DNA from: Stereum hirsutum FP-91666 SS1
Taxonomy: Eukaryota; Basidiomycota; Agaricomycetes; Russulales; Stereaceae
Length of the DNA stretch: 64,000 bases
Direction of reading: 5' to 3'
NCBI RefSeq assembly: GCF_000264905.1
Contig: NW_006763133.1
Span: forward strand, 2,428,329 to 2,492,328
Position numbers and translations under genes: made by a program. Below the pieces are notes generated by a model that saw only the letters and a list, made by a program, of their open reading frames with translations, made no database searches and was not told the origin of the DNA. This document shows, in pieces, positions 11,848 through 23,222 of the stretch; position 1 is the stretch's first letter, and each line of letters begins with the position of its first letter.

Positions 11848-13751
11848 ATGGAGAACGTGAACTTGAACACCGCCATAAAGGCAGTGATTTTTGACGTATG
11901 TATAGCATCTTCGTCTATCAAACGGAACACGTTAGCTTTAGACGAGCCTTTCATACCTCGCACAACAAGACGACTAATCGACTCGGGGTTTATCACCTTA
12001 GATAGGTGGAGTTGTCCTCAAGAGCCCTCTCATCGCCATCGGCCAGTACGAGAAGGAACACGGAATACCCGACAACTACATAAACTGCTCCATGTACGTA
12101 TCGGCCGCAGTACGAACTGCGTCGGAATAGAATAAAAGCTTCTCCATCGCTAGAAGGACGGTAACTCATGCCACACGTTCTGCATCCCTCACAGCACAGC
12201 TCGCGCGCCACACGGTGCATGGCAGAAATTCGAGCGTGGCGAGATGCCCCTCTTCCCGTTCTACGAAGCCTTCGGAACTGACCTTTCTGACACCATTAAC
12301 GGCAATAAATGGTACATGGCGTACTGTCGTCGAAGATCCATAGGTGAATCACCTTTCAATGTCCATCCTTCCCATCCTCCCCCACATCCATGCCTAGCAG
12401 GACAGCTCGGAAGTCGCACCTTCTAGTCATTTCAGCAATTTTTTCTGTATTCCAGCCGTCAGCGATCTGGATTCGAAAGGTGGGCATCGCTTGACTTACC
12501 TCCAACCATTACTCGATAAACCGCAGATTGTCCAACATTGCCGAAGAGCTTGAATATTGATGGACGCGAGGTAAGTCAAACGAGTCAAAATCCCCCACCT
12601 CCTCGCCACGGCTTTAAGCAAATACCGTGGCGGTCGGTTGCTCCTTACGGCTGAGATCGACGAAGATTGACTGACTGGCTGACTGACTGGTATGCTTGAC
12701 CGGCTATCGGTTATCGGTCCCCGTGGACGAAAAAGCTCTTCGGGAAGATGATGCGAGAGAGCACCACCTACGATGAATGTGTACTGGAAGCCATTCGTCG
12801 AATCAGAGGTACGTACATACCTGACTCACACAATGGACCGGGGTTCTCTTCGCTCCTACTGTATGATACTCCGTCGACCGCTAGACAGAGACTGATCGAT
12901 ACATCACCAATGTCTACATCGTCGGTGACATTTCATCTATGTGTGGGGTCGATTCATGGCCCTCTATAGAGACAGGAAAATACCGCATCATCGCTCTCAC
13001 GAACAATTTCTCGAAGACAGACACCTCTATATTGGGAGATCATCCACCACCAGGGAAATATGGTGGGATCAAGGTCACACTGGAGTCAGAGCTCAAGTTT
13101 TTGGGATGGACGAATGGGGCGGTGCCCCCGGGTCTCCGAGCCCTATTTGACGACTTTGTAGACTCCAGTGAGATTGGCATGCGGTACGTCCATGGTAATC
13201 GACCCTATCATGAGATCCTCGGAGGACTGCTGTGGGGCGCGCTCAGGTACTGACTAGGAGGTGACATTGTATGGTTTAGAAAACCGGAGACGAGATTCTA
13301 CGCGTACTGTCTGGAGCGAAATAAGATAGCAGCCCACGAGGCCGTGTTTTTGGACGACCTGGGACAGTACGTCGACGGCCCAAACGCCGAACCTTAACAT
13401 CCGTATCTCCTCATTTGGCTCAACGCATGCAACATTGATGACAATGATAGGAATCTGAAAGCCGCAAAGGACATGGGCATGAAAACCATCCGTAAGTGCC
13501 CATGCCAAACGTCTATCCATTCGTGCAACAACGACACGTAAAGCCGTCATCGCTCACTGACACTCCAAAAACGGATTCTCTTTCTTCGTGACCGGACCAA
13601 CGGACAAAAACGTAACGAATGAAAAACGAAAACGAACAAAGACGTGCCGATTGGAGGATCATTGAACGCGATTAAGGAGTTGGAGCAGGTTCTAGATTTG
13701 GACCTCACGAACGGATTCGACCCAAGTCGACAGTCGACATCGAAGTTGTAG
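11848..13751 (+). CDS. HAD-superfamily hydrolase-like protein with PTS1 tail (ACAD10/sEH N-domain type)
   Basis: I infer about eight exons. Exon 1 encodes MENVNLNTAIKAVIFD, joined to IGGVVLKSPL, giving HAD motif I as D-I-G, i.e. without the second aspartate of ordinary phosphatases. Later parts include AWQKFERGEMPLFPFYEAFG, LPKSLNIDGRE joined to LFGKMMREST, and YRIIALTNNFSKTD (motif II). Further on are ALFDDFVDSSEIGMR, KPETRFYAYCLERN (motif III Lys), AVFLDDLG (motif IV) and NLKAAKDMGMKTI. The protein ends RQSTSKL, a canonical peroxisomal PTS1. In animals this domain is fused to acyl-CoA dehydrogenase in ACAD10 or sits at the N terminus of soluble epoxide hydrolase. A stand-alone peroxisomal form could act on acyl-CoA or hydroxy-acid intermediates. 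Substrate is unknown. Confidence 0.82.
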
Positions 13752-13947
13752 ATGATGAGACCATGCTTGATGTATAATCCTCGACGGATGATTAGGTTCG
13801 AGGAGGGCTGATATCCAGGGGTTGGGCGATCGGACGGCAAAGACGGCAGGATGTGATGGAAGCCTAGATTATATTATGCCATCTAAGTACCTCGAACCTA
13901 AAAATCTAGTTTGTAGGTATTGCATGACAGGGAGCATCATAGGATGC

Positions 13948-14405
13948 TTAGAAGGGCTTGTCACAGGCAGGAGTTTTGTCCTGGTAGTAGCTACCGAGCT
14001 GGAAAGGGGGCAGAGTCAAAGTGAAGGGTAAAAAGCCGGTGTCAGGTGGCGTGTTCGGAAGGAGATGGGGAAGGGGGCGACGCACAACTGGAATCTTGAC
14101 CAGAAAAGTGTTCTTCACTTTCGGCGTTGTTGATAGGAACTGAAACGGGAACAGAAGTGTGAACAAAGGCGTCAGTGAGAGCAACTCGCGTACTTGAAAA
14201 TGTAGAAAGGACGCACGAAGACAGCGGCGGTTCCAAGACCGACACCCCAAACGCCCAGGCTACTCGTCCATCGCTTGGCCGTCTTCAGTGGAACGCGTCA
14301 GCCAGGCACTACGACTACTAGGATACACAGAGCAAAACGTACGCCCAAAGTGAAAGCACCGATTCGTTGAGTGCTGGGAGTAGGCGTGAATACGATGCGG
14401 GACAT
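13948..14405 (-). CDS. QCR10: Cytochrome bc1 complex subunit 10
   Basis: A 77-residue protein spread over four small exons: 14343-14405, 14217-14282, 14086-14139 and 13948-13998. All junctions are phase 0, each exon holding 21, 22, 18 and 16 codons. The features match yeast Qcr10, which is also 77 residues. These are an N-terminal basic stretch, a single membrane helix SSLGVWGVGLGTAAVFFLS, then PKVKNTFLVKIPVLGSYY, and a terminal TPACDKPF (yeast ends TPPEDKPN-like). It is a supernumerary membrane subunit of ubiquinol:cytochrome c reductase in the mitochondrial inner membrane. The gene is head-to-head with NOP16 with 245 bp between starts. Because no single exon exceeds 66 nt it is easily missed. 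Confidence 0.88.
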
Positions 14406-14650
14406 GCTTAGCTCGTTGTGAATTGTTGCAAAGAAGTCGGTTGAGGACGGAACGGAGCCGCCAGAATGGCATCGGGCGGAGTTTCAATTGAATTGTTGTT
14501 TTCGCCACATTTTCGTACTCTACTACAGACGCTCATAACTCCTAGAACTTACCACAATTATCTCCACCTTCTGGACCACTAAAGTCTAATCTTCCGAACA
14601 ACTCCTTCCATTTGATTCTGTTGTCCCTGTTCTTGCAAAAAGCTTGAAGC

Positions 14651-15670
14651 ATGGCGAATCCAAGGCAGCGTCGTAAGACTCGCTCCTCTTCATACAAGCC
14701 TGTGAAACATTCCAGTCGGGCAAAGACGCTACTCAAAAAACAACCACGTATGTCTTACTCGAACGATTGCAATCATGTTGATGTTCTGATAGTTCTTTCT
14801 CAGCAATCCGTGGTCCAAAAGTTCTTCAGGACGCTTGGGATTCCAAGAAGACAGTCCGACAAAAGTAAGTACTGCTCCCTCTCAATATACTAAACTTTTT
14901 CCATGCGTGGATCACGTAGCTGAGTTGGAACTTCGTGTCATCGATCCAATGCTTCCTTTCAGTTATACTGCACTTGGTCTTGCAGCATCGTTCAAACCAC
15001 AGGCATCCGGAGGAGTAGAAGGTGCGAAGACACGAAAAGGGCTTAATGAAGGCCATGATATCACGACTCCAGAGGAGCCATCTACTTCAACACGGAAAGA
15101 CACGAAGAAGGGTGTCCCCAAGGGTCATGCTCGCATTATACGTGACTCGGATGGGAACGTCGTGGGAATAGAGGAGGCAGAAGCAGAGGACGAAGAGATG
15201 GAGGAGTCGGACTCTGATCAATTAATTGAGGACAAGGCGTCGAGGTTAGATCTAGATACAATGGAGTGGGTTACGATGGGTCGTGAGGCAGGAAAAGAAT
15301 TGTCTGAAACGACTGTTGTACAAGGTGAGTCTTTCGACCGAATCGGGGTGCTGTCGAGGTCAGATACGGAACATTTCGCTAATCATACGATCTTGCGCTC
15401 TGTTTTCTGATGGAACGACGTGGTGGCACCTCCGTATGCAACTCATATTTAGCCTTGGAGGAGACAGTCTCGTCGTTACCCCGGCCGAATCCGCGGTCTG
15501 CGTCGTCGAGTGAGAGGACGTACCTTGAGCGGCTGGTTTCAAAGTACGGGCAAGACGTCGACGCCATGGCACGAGATCGCAAACTCAATCCGACTCAGTT
15601 TACGGCTGGCCAGTTGGGCAGGGCGATACGGAAGTCCGGGGGGTTTGCAAAGTTCGGTGTCGTTTCATAA
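14651..15670 (+). CDS. NOP16: Ribosome biogenesis protein Nop16
   Basis: The protein starts MANPRQRRKTRSSSYKPVK, the conserved basic N terminus of Nop16. It continues PIRGPKVLQDAWDSKKTVRQNYTALGLAASF after two introns. The second intron runs from about 14875 to 14963, so the ELELRVIDPML reading there is intronic. A Lys/Glu-rich middle follows (KGVPKGHARIIRDSDGNVVGIEEAEAEDEE is one continuous acidic-to-basic segment there). An intron at 15326 leads to LEETVSSLP and then SERTYLERLVSKYGQDVDAMARDRKLN. The C terminus is QFTAGQLGRAIRKSGGF. The protein acts in the nucleolus in 60S subunit assembly (family knowledge). Length and domain order look complete. Confidence 0.9.
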
Positions 15671-16507
15671 CTTGTGATATTCGATGTTCAAGGGATTCGG
15701 ATATGTCAGGGTACTGCAGTCTTCCCCGCATCGATGCTGTGGTTCCGGCGACGTGGTAAGCTCACTGTCACGTTCTGTTGATAAGTGCAAGAAAGCTGTC
15801 TTGTGGACGGCGTTTTCTGACCATTATTCTGATGACAGATGCGCGGCATTACCGGTTACTCACTCGAGAAGGCACTCGTCGTAGCTCGTGGTGTGCAAGG
15901 TGGAGCGAGAACATGCATCGTACCGTTCTTGGTTCGACGGACTGTACGTGACATGATGTACATGGATAGGTAGCGACATATCCTCATCTTGTCTGACCGT
16001 CTATCGGTCAATCGCAAAGACTAATAGGCTCTTCCTTGGGATTCATGCACGACCAATCGAAACATGCACTTCGACGCTGATGATGTCTTACGCGGTGGGC
16101 ATGCAAGGGCACTTCTGCAACGTCTGTCGCCGCCACCACATGTTCCTTGTAACTTACTGGGAAAGGCCAAGACTAGAAGACCAGTATAGGCCGCATTGTG
16201 ACCTACAAATGATCGCCATATTCTGGACATGAGAGCGGGGGCTGTGGCCGTTTGGTAAGAGGGAACAGATCGTCCAGAGGGGGAAAGCAAACAACCTTTT
16301 GCAACGCCAGACCGTTACCCGACCGCTCGGCGCTGTGTTGCGCCTATGGCGGATCTGGTCGAGAGCACCGTCTTCTTCGAGTAAGCTGATTGCCTTGATG
16401 GCCAGTCGCTGCTGAGCGTGACATGAAGCATTCTTTTGCGGCCGTGACTTATATTGCCCACCTCTTCTTCCTCTCTGCTCACTTCTCCATCCCGTCCTTT
16501 CAACAAT
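15671..16507. other. Intergenic region upstream of Zn2Cys6 factor
   Basis: About 840 bp between tandem plus-strand genes. It should hold the NOP16 3' UTR and the promoter and leader of the transcription factor. No supported coding exon, RNA gene or repeat seen. Confidence 0.55.
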
Positions 16508-19500
16508 ATGCCTCCCTCTCCAACCACAAAATCTTCCTCTTCCTCAGATGGCCCTTACCCATCTGCCCCACATCGACGGTCTTCAGGTCAATCGCGACGC
16601 GTCTCAGGCACGGAGTCTTCCCCTGTCCATCGATCCTCTCCACGGACTTCAGGACAGCCCAAGGGCGGCAGAGTCCAGTTTTCTGCGTGTGGTGGTACGT
16701 TCTTGGATGCATATTCTTTACCTAGCGAACACTAACGATCTACGTAGCTTGTCGCATGCGCAGGTACTGTCGTGGATCCTTTCTTCATCCTCTGCCCGTA
16801 CTTACTTGAATTGCAGAGTCCGGTGTGACCTCAAAGATCTGCCCGTGTCTAAAAATGGCCACCAGTCTCAGTGTTCTAACTGCAAGGAAAGAGACTTGAA
16901 GTGCATGTACGTTGTTCTCGCCGTTCATGTTGCTCGCCTTTCTTACTGTCCACACCATCTCGACAGTGATGAGTTTGCCGAAGTCAAAGCTGTCAAGCTC
17001 CTCCGCCGTGGTCGCAGGCTCCAACAAGTCGAGTAAGCCGCCTGGATCACATCATTTCTCACGTTTCTATGAAAGCTAAAAAAAGACGCCACTCAGAGCT
17101 ATATTCGGTAAAAACGCCGAGGACGACAATGATCTATTTCAGCCTCCGTCAACCTCGCCCGATGCCATCCCCAAACTTACGACACAGTTCTTTTCGTCAG
17201 AATTTTTCCGTATCTTCTGCATTCAATGTACGCCGATTTGGTCTTGCTGTGCATGTGTCCCTCTCCGTCATCTGATTCGCGCTTTGCCAGACCCTATCAT
17301 TATCCCCGCTGAGTTCTGTCAGCGATATATTGAATTTATCAATGGAAGGTCTGGCTCCCTTACGATCGGCGGCCAACTCGTTGCCATCCTCCTTGTCGTA
17401 TGGGCAGCCAGCTTCGGCGTTGACGAGTACGGTGTGGACAACACCCAGCACGGAGACCGTCCCAATCTTCGCGAACGTAAGCAAAACATCAACGAGATGG
17501 TCAGCGAGCTATTGGTGCTGTTTGACATCCACGGAGTGATGCGCAAACCCAGCTGGGATGGCGTTCGTGCACTCCTTCTGCTGCTTCCTCTAACGGAGGG
17601 TAAGTCTCTCATTTGAATTGTGAGGCGCCAGTGACGTAAACTCACTCACCGTCTCTGGTCTGATGTAGATGTCCAAAATCTAACGGAACGAATGGTTAGT
17701 CTACGTGCTCCTCGGCCGCGATCCCTGTCTCATACGTTTACTCTATCAGGTCATGCATGAGACCGCCATGAGCCAGGTGTCGGCTTTGATACGTATGACT
17801 TCGGTCCCGCATGCAATCACCGGTCGCGGAAAAGACGTCGACATTCTCTTCCAAGCACGGATATTTTGGCATGCGTATACCACAGAGGGTATCGCTAACG
17901 GCCTATATGGTGGCCGCTTAGTTCTGTAAGTTCTCTAGTGCTATACGACTAATAACCCCGTTGAACTTCGTTGTACAGTACCGAGGACGATCTCGCTTCG
18001 TTCCAGAAAACGTTACCTTCCCTGGACATCGGTAACTTGACGCAGCCCTCCGTCTCCCTTGGTGTACATTACCGTCTGGCGTCGATTCCTCTCAAGCTCG
18101 CATCGGCCTGCCGTAATCTACATCAGTGCCTGACTGGACCAGAAGCCCAGCGCCGGCACAGCATCGACGAGGGCAGAATCCGCAATCTGTGGGACACCCT
18201 GGAACAATGCTCCAAGGATTTGGACGAGTTACGCCATCTGGCCAATCTGGGGATGGTCAAGGAAGAGGATGTCACGCAGTATGCCGATGCATGGCAGGCG
18301 AGTGCCTCCTCTCAATTTAATAACGCTATAGATTAACTTAGATCGGACAACTATTCAGATACGCATCTTTGAGTGCTGTAAGTTAATGCAACCATTCCTA
18401 GGCTCCTGTGCTGATTAGCGGTCTCGTTTCTACAGACTACAACATTCGTGATACTCTTAAGCAACGTGCATTCTCCGATACCAACAGGGACTTTGAAACC
18501 AGTGTCTTGGGATCGTCGCTCACTTCGGACATCACTTTGCGTCTGTTTCAAGTGGCGACGAATCGCTGTCACCAATCGCTCAAGTCCATCATGCACATCA
18601 TTCGCGGCCAGATCGACAAACCGTTCTTCGACTATATGGCCCCCCTTGTCCGCGACGGAACTTTCTTCGCCGGCCATCTTCTCGCTAAGGAGGTAGGAGC
18701 CACAGAGGACGTCGGACTCTGCATCAGAGCCCTTGGCCGGATGCGATGGGCATTTTCCAAACGTGAGGAAAAGGAGGCGACTTTGGAAATGGTCCACAAA
18801 GCACGAGCGACGGGAACGTCCCAACATGCGCAGGTTTCCTCGAACACTTTGACAGGCAGCTCATTCGACGCTTTCTTCAAATCGTTCGGACAGTCTTACG
18901 CTGGTGACTCTCATCGGGCGTTGCCTCCCCCCATTTCGATTCCTGGCTCTGCTTCTGGTCGTGTGGGCGACAGCTCCAGTGCCCCTAGCACCGCTAGCAC
19001 CGACTACAGTAACTGGACTTCTCCTCCCATCTCCTCCGCCTCTTCCGTTCGCTCCATTCATGACGATATCCTATCCTCATCTTCTCTCACTGGTTCCAGT
19101 TCGCCCTCGGACTTTCTCACTCCCACCCGTTCACCGCAGTTCCTTTCCGGGCCAGGGCTGTCTCCCGCGACCTTCCACCACCACATCACTCCCCGGTCGT
19201 CGAACGAGTCGCTTGCTTCACCGCACAGTGCGGTGTCCTCTTCAGGCACTCATTTTCCGCTCACAAAAGTCACCGAGATGTCGTTCACGCCTCGCGTCGG
19301 TTCTTCCGCCCATGGATCTTCAGGAATATCATTCAACCCCCCGCCACCCAGTGTTTCGCCCACCACGTTGGCCCAAAATCCCTTACAGGACTCGATGCGC
19401 AATTATCAGATGGACACAATATCTCCATCAGCTTACTTCGATCTACGCGGAGTTTCGTTCCCATCCCCAACGCCCAATGGACTCATCGCCTCTGATAGTT

Positions 19501-19535
19501 CGGAGGATCAACACTTTGCAAGCTTCTTCTCGTAA
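16508..19535 (+). CDS. Zn2Cys6 (GAL4-type) fungal transcription factor
   Basis: The start MPPSPTTKSSSSSDG leads into a Ser/Pro-rich ~55-residue arm. The binuclear zinc cluster follows, spliced from three exons: CGA (exon 1 to 16694), CRMR (16-nt exon 16748-16763) and VRCDLKDLPVSK...CSNCKERDLKC (from 16817). This gives C-x2-C-x6-C-x15-C-x2-C-x6-C. A basic stretch VKLLRRGRRLQQVE follows as the linker. The middle region resembles the fungal-specific transcription factor domain (RYIEFINGRSGSLTIGG, GVDEYGVDNTQ, RIFWHAYTTEGIANG, VHYRLASIPLKLASACR). The tail from ~18840 is long and Ser/Pro/Thr-rich (SSSLTGSSSPSDF), a likely activation region, ending HFASFFS. It should bind CGG-type sites in the nucleus. 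The regulated pathway cannot be told from the neighbours. Confidence 0.88.
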
Positions 19536-20458
19536 ATCCGCTTCGTATCTCTTCCTCTTTTCGTATCTCTCCTCCCTTTCACGAATCGCTCCGTCTTGCT
19601 CTCGCTCTCTGGACTGCTTTCCTCGTTCACGTGAACAATGCATCGGCAACATATCTTGCTTTCGTCTTTCTTGCATAAGTTATTCTTCAGTTCGTAATTC
19701 ACTATGGTTCTTCGTCTAATCGCATTGTTAGTCTCTCGCAACAAGTAATCGCTGTGCTCTCCATTTGTTTTCCTTTGCCCGCGTTCACGGAGAGGAGACC
19801 GTTGTTTGCTTTCTTGTGGATCTCGTGGCTCTTGCATTCTGCATCGTGTTGTTCTGTTATATTTCTACAAACCCTTTCCATAGCTCGGACTTATAGTAGC
19901 GGTCGTGGCGGACTATTCGATCTGAAGAAATACGTACCATACGAATGTAAAGCTCACTGTAATCAACCATATCCATCTTGCACCTTCTTTCTCTCAACTC
20001 AAATCTCTTCGTGCTCATGAATAATTGACAGCAGCCACTGACAGCTCAAAGTTGATACAGGGCCAGTATGATCCACCATTCATAATTTCCGATCCCCAAG
20101 CTACGTTCGCGGAGATGAAGCTGACTCCAAGCGGATCGCTCTTAGCCTGAGTGCGATGGAGTTGTGCGAATTTTGTGCGGGGAAGTGGACTGGGACGGGA
20201 GGTTGGCGGTGTGGCGCCGAGACTTGGCGTGGAGATGTCGTCATCTGCTCAGGCTGTGCCACTTGGAAGTGCGACCTTCCCCGCGCTGCCTGCGGACGAG
20301 CCTACACGAGACGCTCACGGCTCATTCCTCATTTCTTCTGCCCTCTGAAACGCATCTTTCGTTCTCACCACCACCATCGTCTCCTCGACCCAACAGTCCC
20401 AATCGAAATCCCATTTGACTCGTATATTTGCTGTTGACAGTACCCTCAGTTGTACTAT
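19536..20458. other. 3' flank of Zn2Cys6 gene and promoter of zinc-ribbon gene
   Basis: The first ~300 bp is T/C-rich and looks like a 3' UTR. A Cys-rich 93-codon frame (20156-20437) is discussed as a finding but is not confidently a gene. No repeat or RNA gene seen. Confidence 0.5.
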
Positions 20459-21081
20459 ATGGATTTCATATGTATGTTCCGATTCCTACTTTCTGCGTTG
20501 CTTAGCAGACGGCTAACATTCTGCGTATGCAGTCTGTTTGCCTATCCTTTGTAGGTATCTTACTTCTGCATCGGTAGCGACCGTTTTAGGTTAATTATTT
20601 ATTAAATTTTCTTGTTGTACACAGTCGGGTGCCCCACGAAGATCAAGCCCGACGGTGATCAGACCCCTAGGGTATGCCCTAGGTGCCACAATGGTGCGTC
20701 TTTGTCTATTTACTCACCGCCATCCACAGTTTCTAACCTCACTCTTGATGCTACGTTCAATTGTGCGGCCTTAGTCTCAGTCATCCGAGCAAAGAGCAGG
20801 ACCTGGTTCGAGCTCTGCTTCATCCCTCTCATCCCCATGACCTCGAAACACATCTGGGTCTGCTCCATCTGTCAGTGGTCTGTACCTTTGCAGCAAGGGT
20901 ACGTTCTCTTCATATTACTCGGCAAATTTTGAATGCCCCCTCGAGTGTGAGGTTCTGACGGTGTCGTTATGATAGGTGGGAGCCCCAGTTACCAGGAGGA
21001 GGCGGATATTACCATCAGCAACCACAACAGCCAAATTATCAGCCTGCATACTTCCATAACCAGCCCCCGCCGCCCAAGTAA
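20459..21081 (+). CDS. Small zinc-ribbon protein (zinc_ribbon_15-like)
   Basis: This is a short protein assembled from five exons. Exon 1 is 13 nt (20459-20471, MDFI), exon 2 is 18 nt (20533-20550), exon 3 runs 20625-20693, exon 4 20775-20898 and exon 5 20976-21081. The spliced N terminus reads MDFIFCLPILFGCPTKIKP, then GDQTPRVCPRCHN. The next part is SRTWFELCFIPLIPMTSKHIWVC and CSICQW, and the tail is Gln/Tyr/Pro-rich (GGGGYYHQQPQQPNYQP) ending PPPPK. CPRC and CSIC form a four-Cys zinc ribbon. FELCFIPLIPM is a strongly conserved hydrophobic core in fungal homologues. Function of the family is unknown to me. All junctions agree in phase and the sites are canonical. Confidence 0.8.
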
Positions 21082-21724
21082 CATGTCAAACTTGTTGACG
21101 TTCCCGGCATTTTTTCGCTTTCACTTTCTGCACTCGATGTTGTTGTTCCATCTTCGTCTTCGTATGCTTGTATTTTCTATGCTTCACCCAATTCCTACCG
21201 GACCCTTGTATTACGACTGTAACATAACTTGATTCACCCAGGCGTGGAAGAGATTTGCATGAATAATTGATGAACCTTTCTTTTTCGTTGATGCCCAGAA
21301 CGAAAGCTTTATGACCAGAGGTCAGGAGAACCTCCTTGGCAGGCGGAAAACGATGCCCGAGCACTCACTATCCTCAACCTGCAAGCCTTTCAGACTGAGC
21401 GGTAGAATCGACTTTCCGGAGACAATAGAAGGAACTATATTGAGTAGGAATACGCATAACCTGTGGGCCACAACCCAGAATATATGGAAGAGAGCGACTA
21501 CCTTGACCGACCGACGCGCAGAGGTGGAAACAATGGACACACGGGAGCTATATAAGGAGGCAAGAAAGAAAAGTCCTACAAGGTGAGAGAAGGAGGTATG
21601 TATGTGAAAACAACAAAAAGGAATAGCGGCGGCGGCAGAGCATCAAGAAGCGCGGCTCGCGACCTTGTAACATATGCGACGTGCTGTCTACGTCTGAAGA
21701 TCCCTCTTCGTCCAGCCCAGGCGT
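21082..21724. other. Intergenic region between convergent genes
   Basis: About 640 bp between the stop codons of the zinc-ribbon gene and YPT1. No gene or repeat supported. Confidence 0.55.
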
Positions 21725-22818
21725 TTAACAGCATCCGCTTGCTTGTTGCTGCTGCACGGTCTGGCCGGGCGTGATGGTGGAAGACTTGCCCGTCCCCGAG
21801 GGTGTTGAGGTGGATCCCATCCTGCGTAGTTTATCAGTTCGGCATTCTGATACACAGCAAAAAGATGACGCCGTACCTGTCCTTGATCTGCTTCGCCATG
21901 GTCAAGAACGCCTGCTCGACGTTAGTAGCGTTCTTCGCCGAGGTCTCCAAAAAGGGAATGGTCAATTGGTCGGCGAATTCCTGTGTGATTTAGAGACAAT
22001 GAGTCATTGCTGTTGCGCGTCGAAAAAGAGGGTGCACGTACCTTCGCAACGCTATACTCGACAACCTTCTTGCTCGTAAGATCTGACTTGTTCCCGACAA
22101 GCAGCTTGTTCACTCCCTCCGATGCGTAACGGTCAATCTCTTGCAGCCATTGCTTGACATTCGTGAAGGTGTCTGAGGAGCAGGGTCGGCCCGTGACATA
22201 AGCGGATATTAGCCAAAACAAGAGAACGGACCATTATCCGTGACGTCGTAAACAACGATGATTCCGTGTGCACCGCGGTAGTAGGAGGAGGTGATGGTGC
22301 GGAAGCGCTCTTGCCCTGGGAGCAGATATCAGTTATGTGGAGCCGGAACCGAGTGGATATAATCTGTCGTACCTGCGGTATCCCACTGTACGAGCACGAA
22401 CGAAGGTCAGCAATCACTTCAAGGAAATGTGGAAACAAAGGCTCTGGCAAGCATTGAGGGGTGATAGGAGGGTCGTGGTAGCGCCGTGGCGCCCGAGCCA
22501 CGCCAGGCCTTCGTGCGGCAACACGAGGTGAAGACTAGCAACCGCCACCTGGAGCCTCGCTCAAAGGTTCAAGACGACTCACAATCTGGAGCTTGACGGT
22601 CTTCCCCTCGAGTTCGATTGTGCGAATCTTGAAGTCAACGCCAATGGTACTGATGTAGCTCTCGGTGTAGGTGTCGTCGGCGAAACGCAGCAACAGACAA
22701 GACTTGGGGCGACGTCAGCGGAGTCCAAAGAAAGAGAAAGGAAAGGGCACACCTTGCCGACACCAGAGTCACCGATGAGGAGGAGCTTGAAGAGGTAGTC
22801 GTATTCGCTGGTGTGCAT
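21725..22818 (-). CDS. YPT1: Rab GTPase Ypt1/Rab1
   Basis: A multi-exon gene for a protein of about 205 residues. The P-loop [10 protein letters not shown] ends exon 1, and [20 protein letters not shown] (switch I) follows. Next are [20 protein letters not shown] and [20 protein letters not shown] (switch II, with GQ catalytic Gln). The base-recognition motifs are NKSD and ETSAKN. The C terminus is Gln-rich and ends ASGCC, so two cysteines are available for geranylgeranylation. [16 protein letters not shown] and SVAKEFADQL match the Rab1/Ypt1 subfamily closely. The protein directs ER-to-Golgi transport and early autophagy. It lies head-to-head with the aspartic protease gene. Confidence 0.95.
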
Positions 22819-23222
22819 GATGTGGACGAAGTTGGAGGGGGATGGCAGGTTCTGTTCAAGCGCGGCTTGACCAGGGCAGCGACGAGGCTGTCCTAGGCGT
22901 CACGCGTGACGCAATTCTGTTACATGTCCTCGTTCCTCCAAACATCCCCAGCTTTGCTCTTTCAGCGGTCTTCATCGTGCACTGGCAGGTGCGGTGGTAA
23001 AGCACCCAATGTATCTCCTTTCAATGAATTCTCAGTGTATGGTAGACCAGCTCAGGATTTAGAGACCGTGTAGGCTCGACGAGGGACCCGAAACATATAC
23101 CCTGGTCGAGCAATGCGAACTGGCCCAGCAGGCCCAAGCGCAAGGACGAGGCTTACACGCTATCACGACCCACATACCCTCAGTATCTCTTTCTCGTGAG
23201 ATTTTACCCCGGCGACTTACAA
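22819..23222. promoter_or_regulatory. Shared promoter region YPT1 / aspartic protease
   Basis: There are 404 bp between divergent ATGs. No clear TATA box seen. No coding content. Confidence 0.45.

Noticed and set aside
14835..14963. In-frame reading through NOP16 intron 2
   Set aside because: Splicing from 14875 to 14963 restores the conserved VRQNYTALGL block; reading through breaks it.
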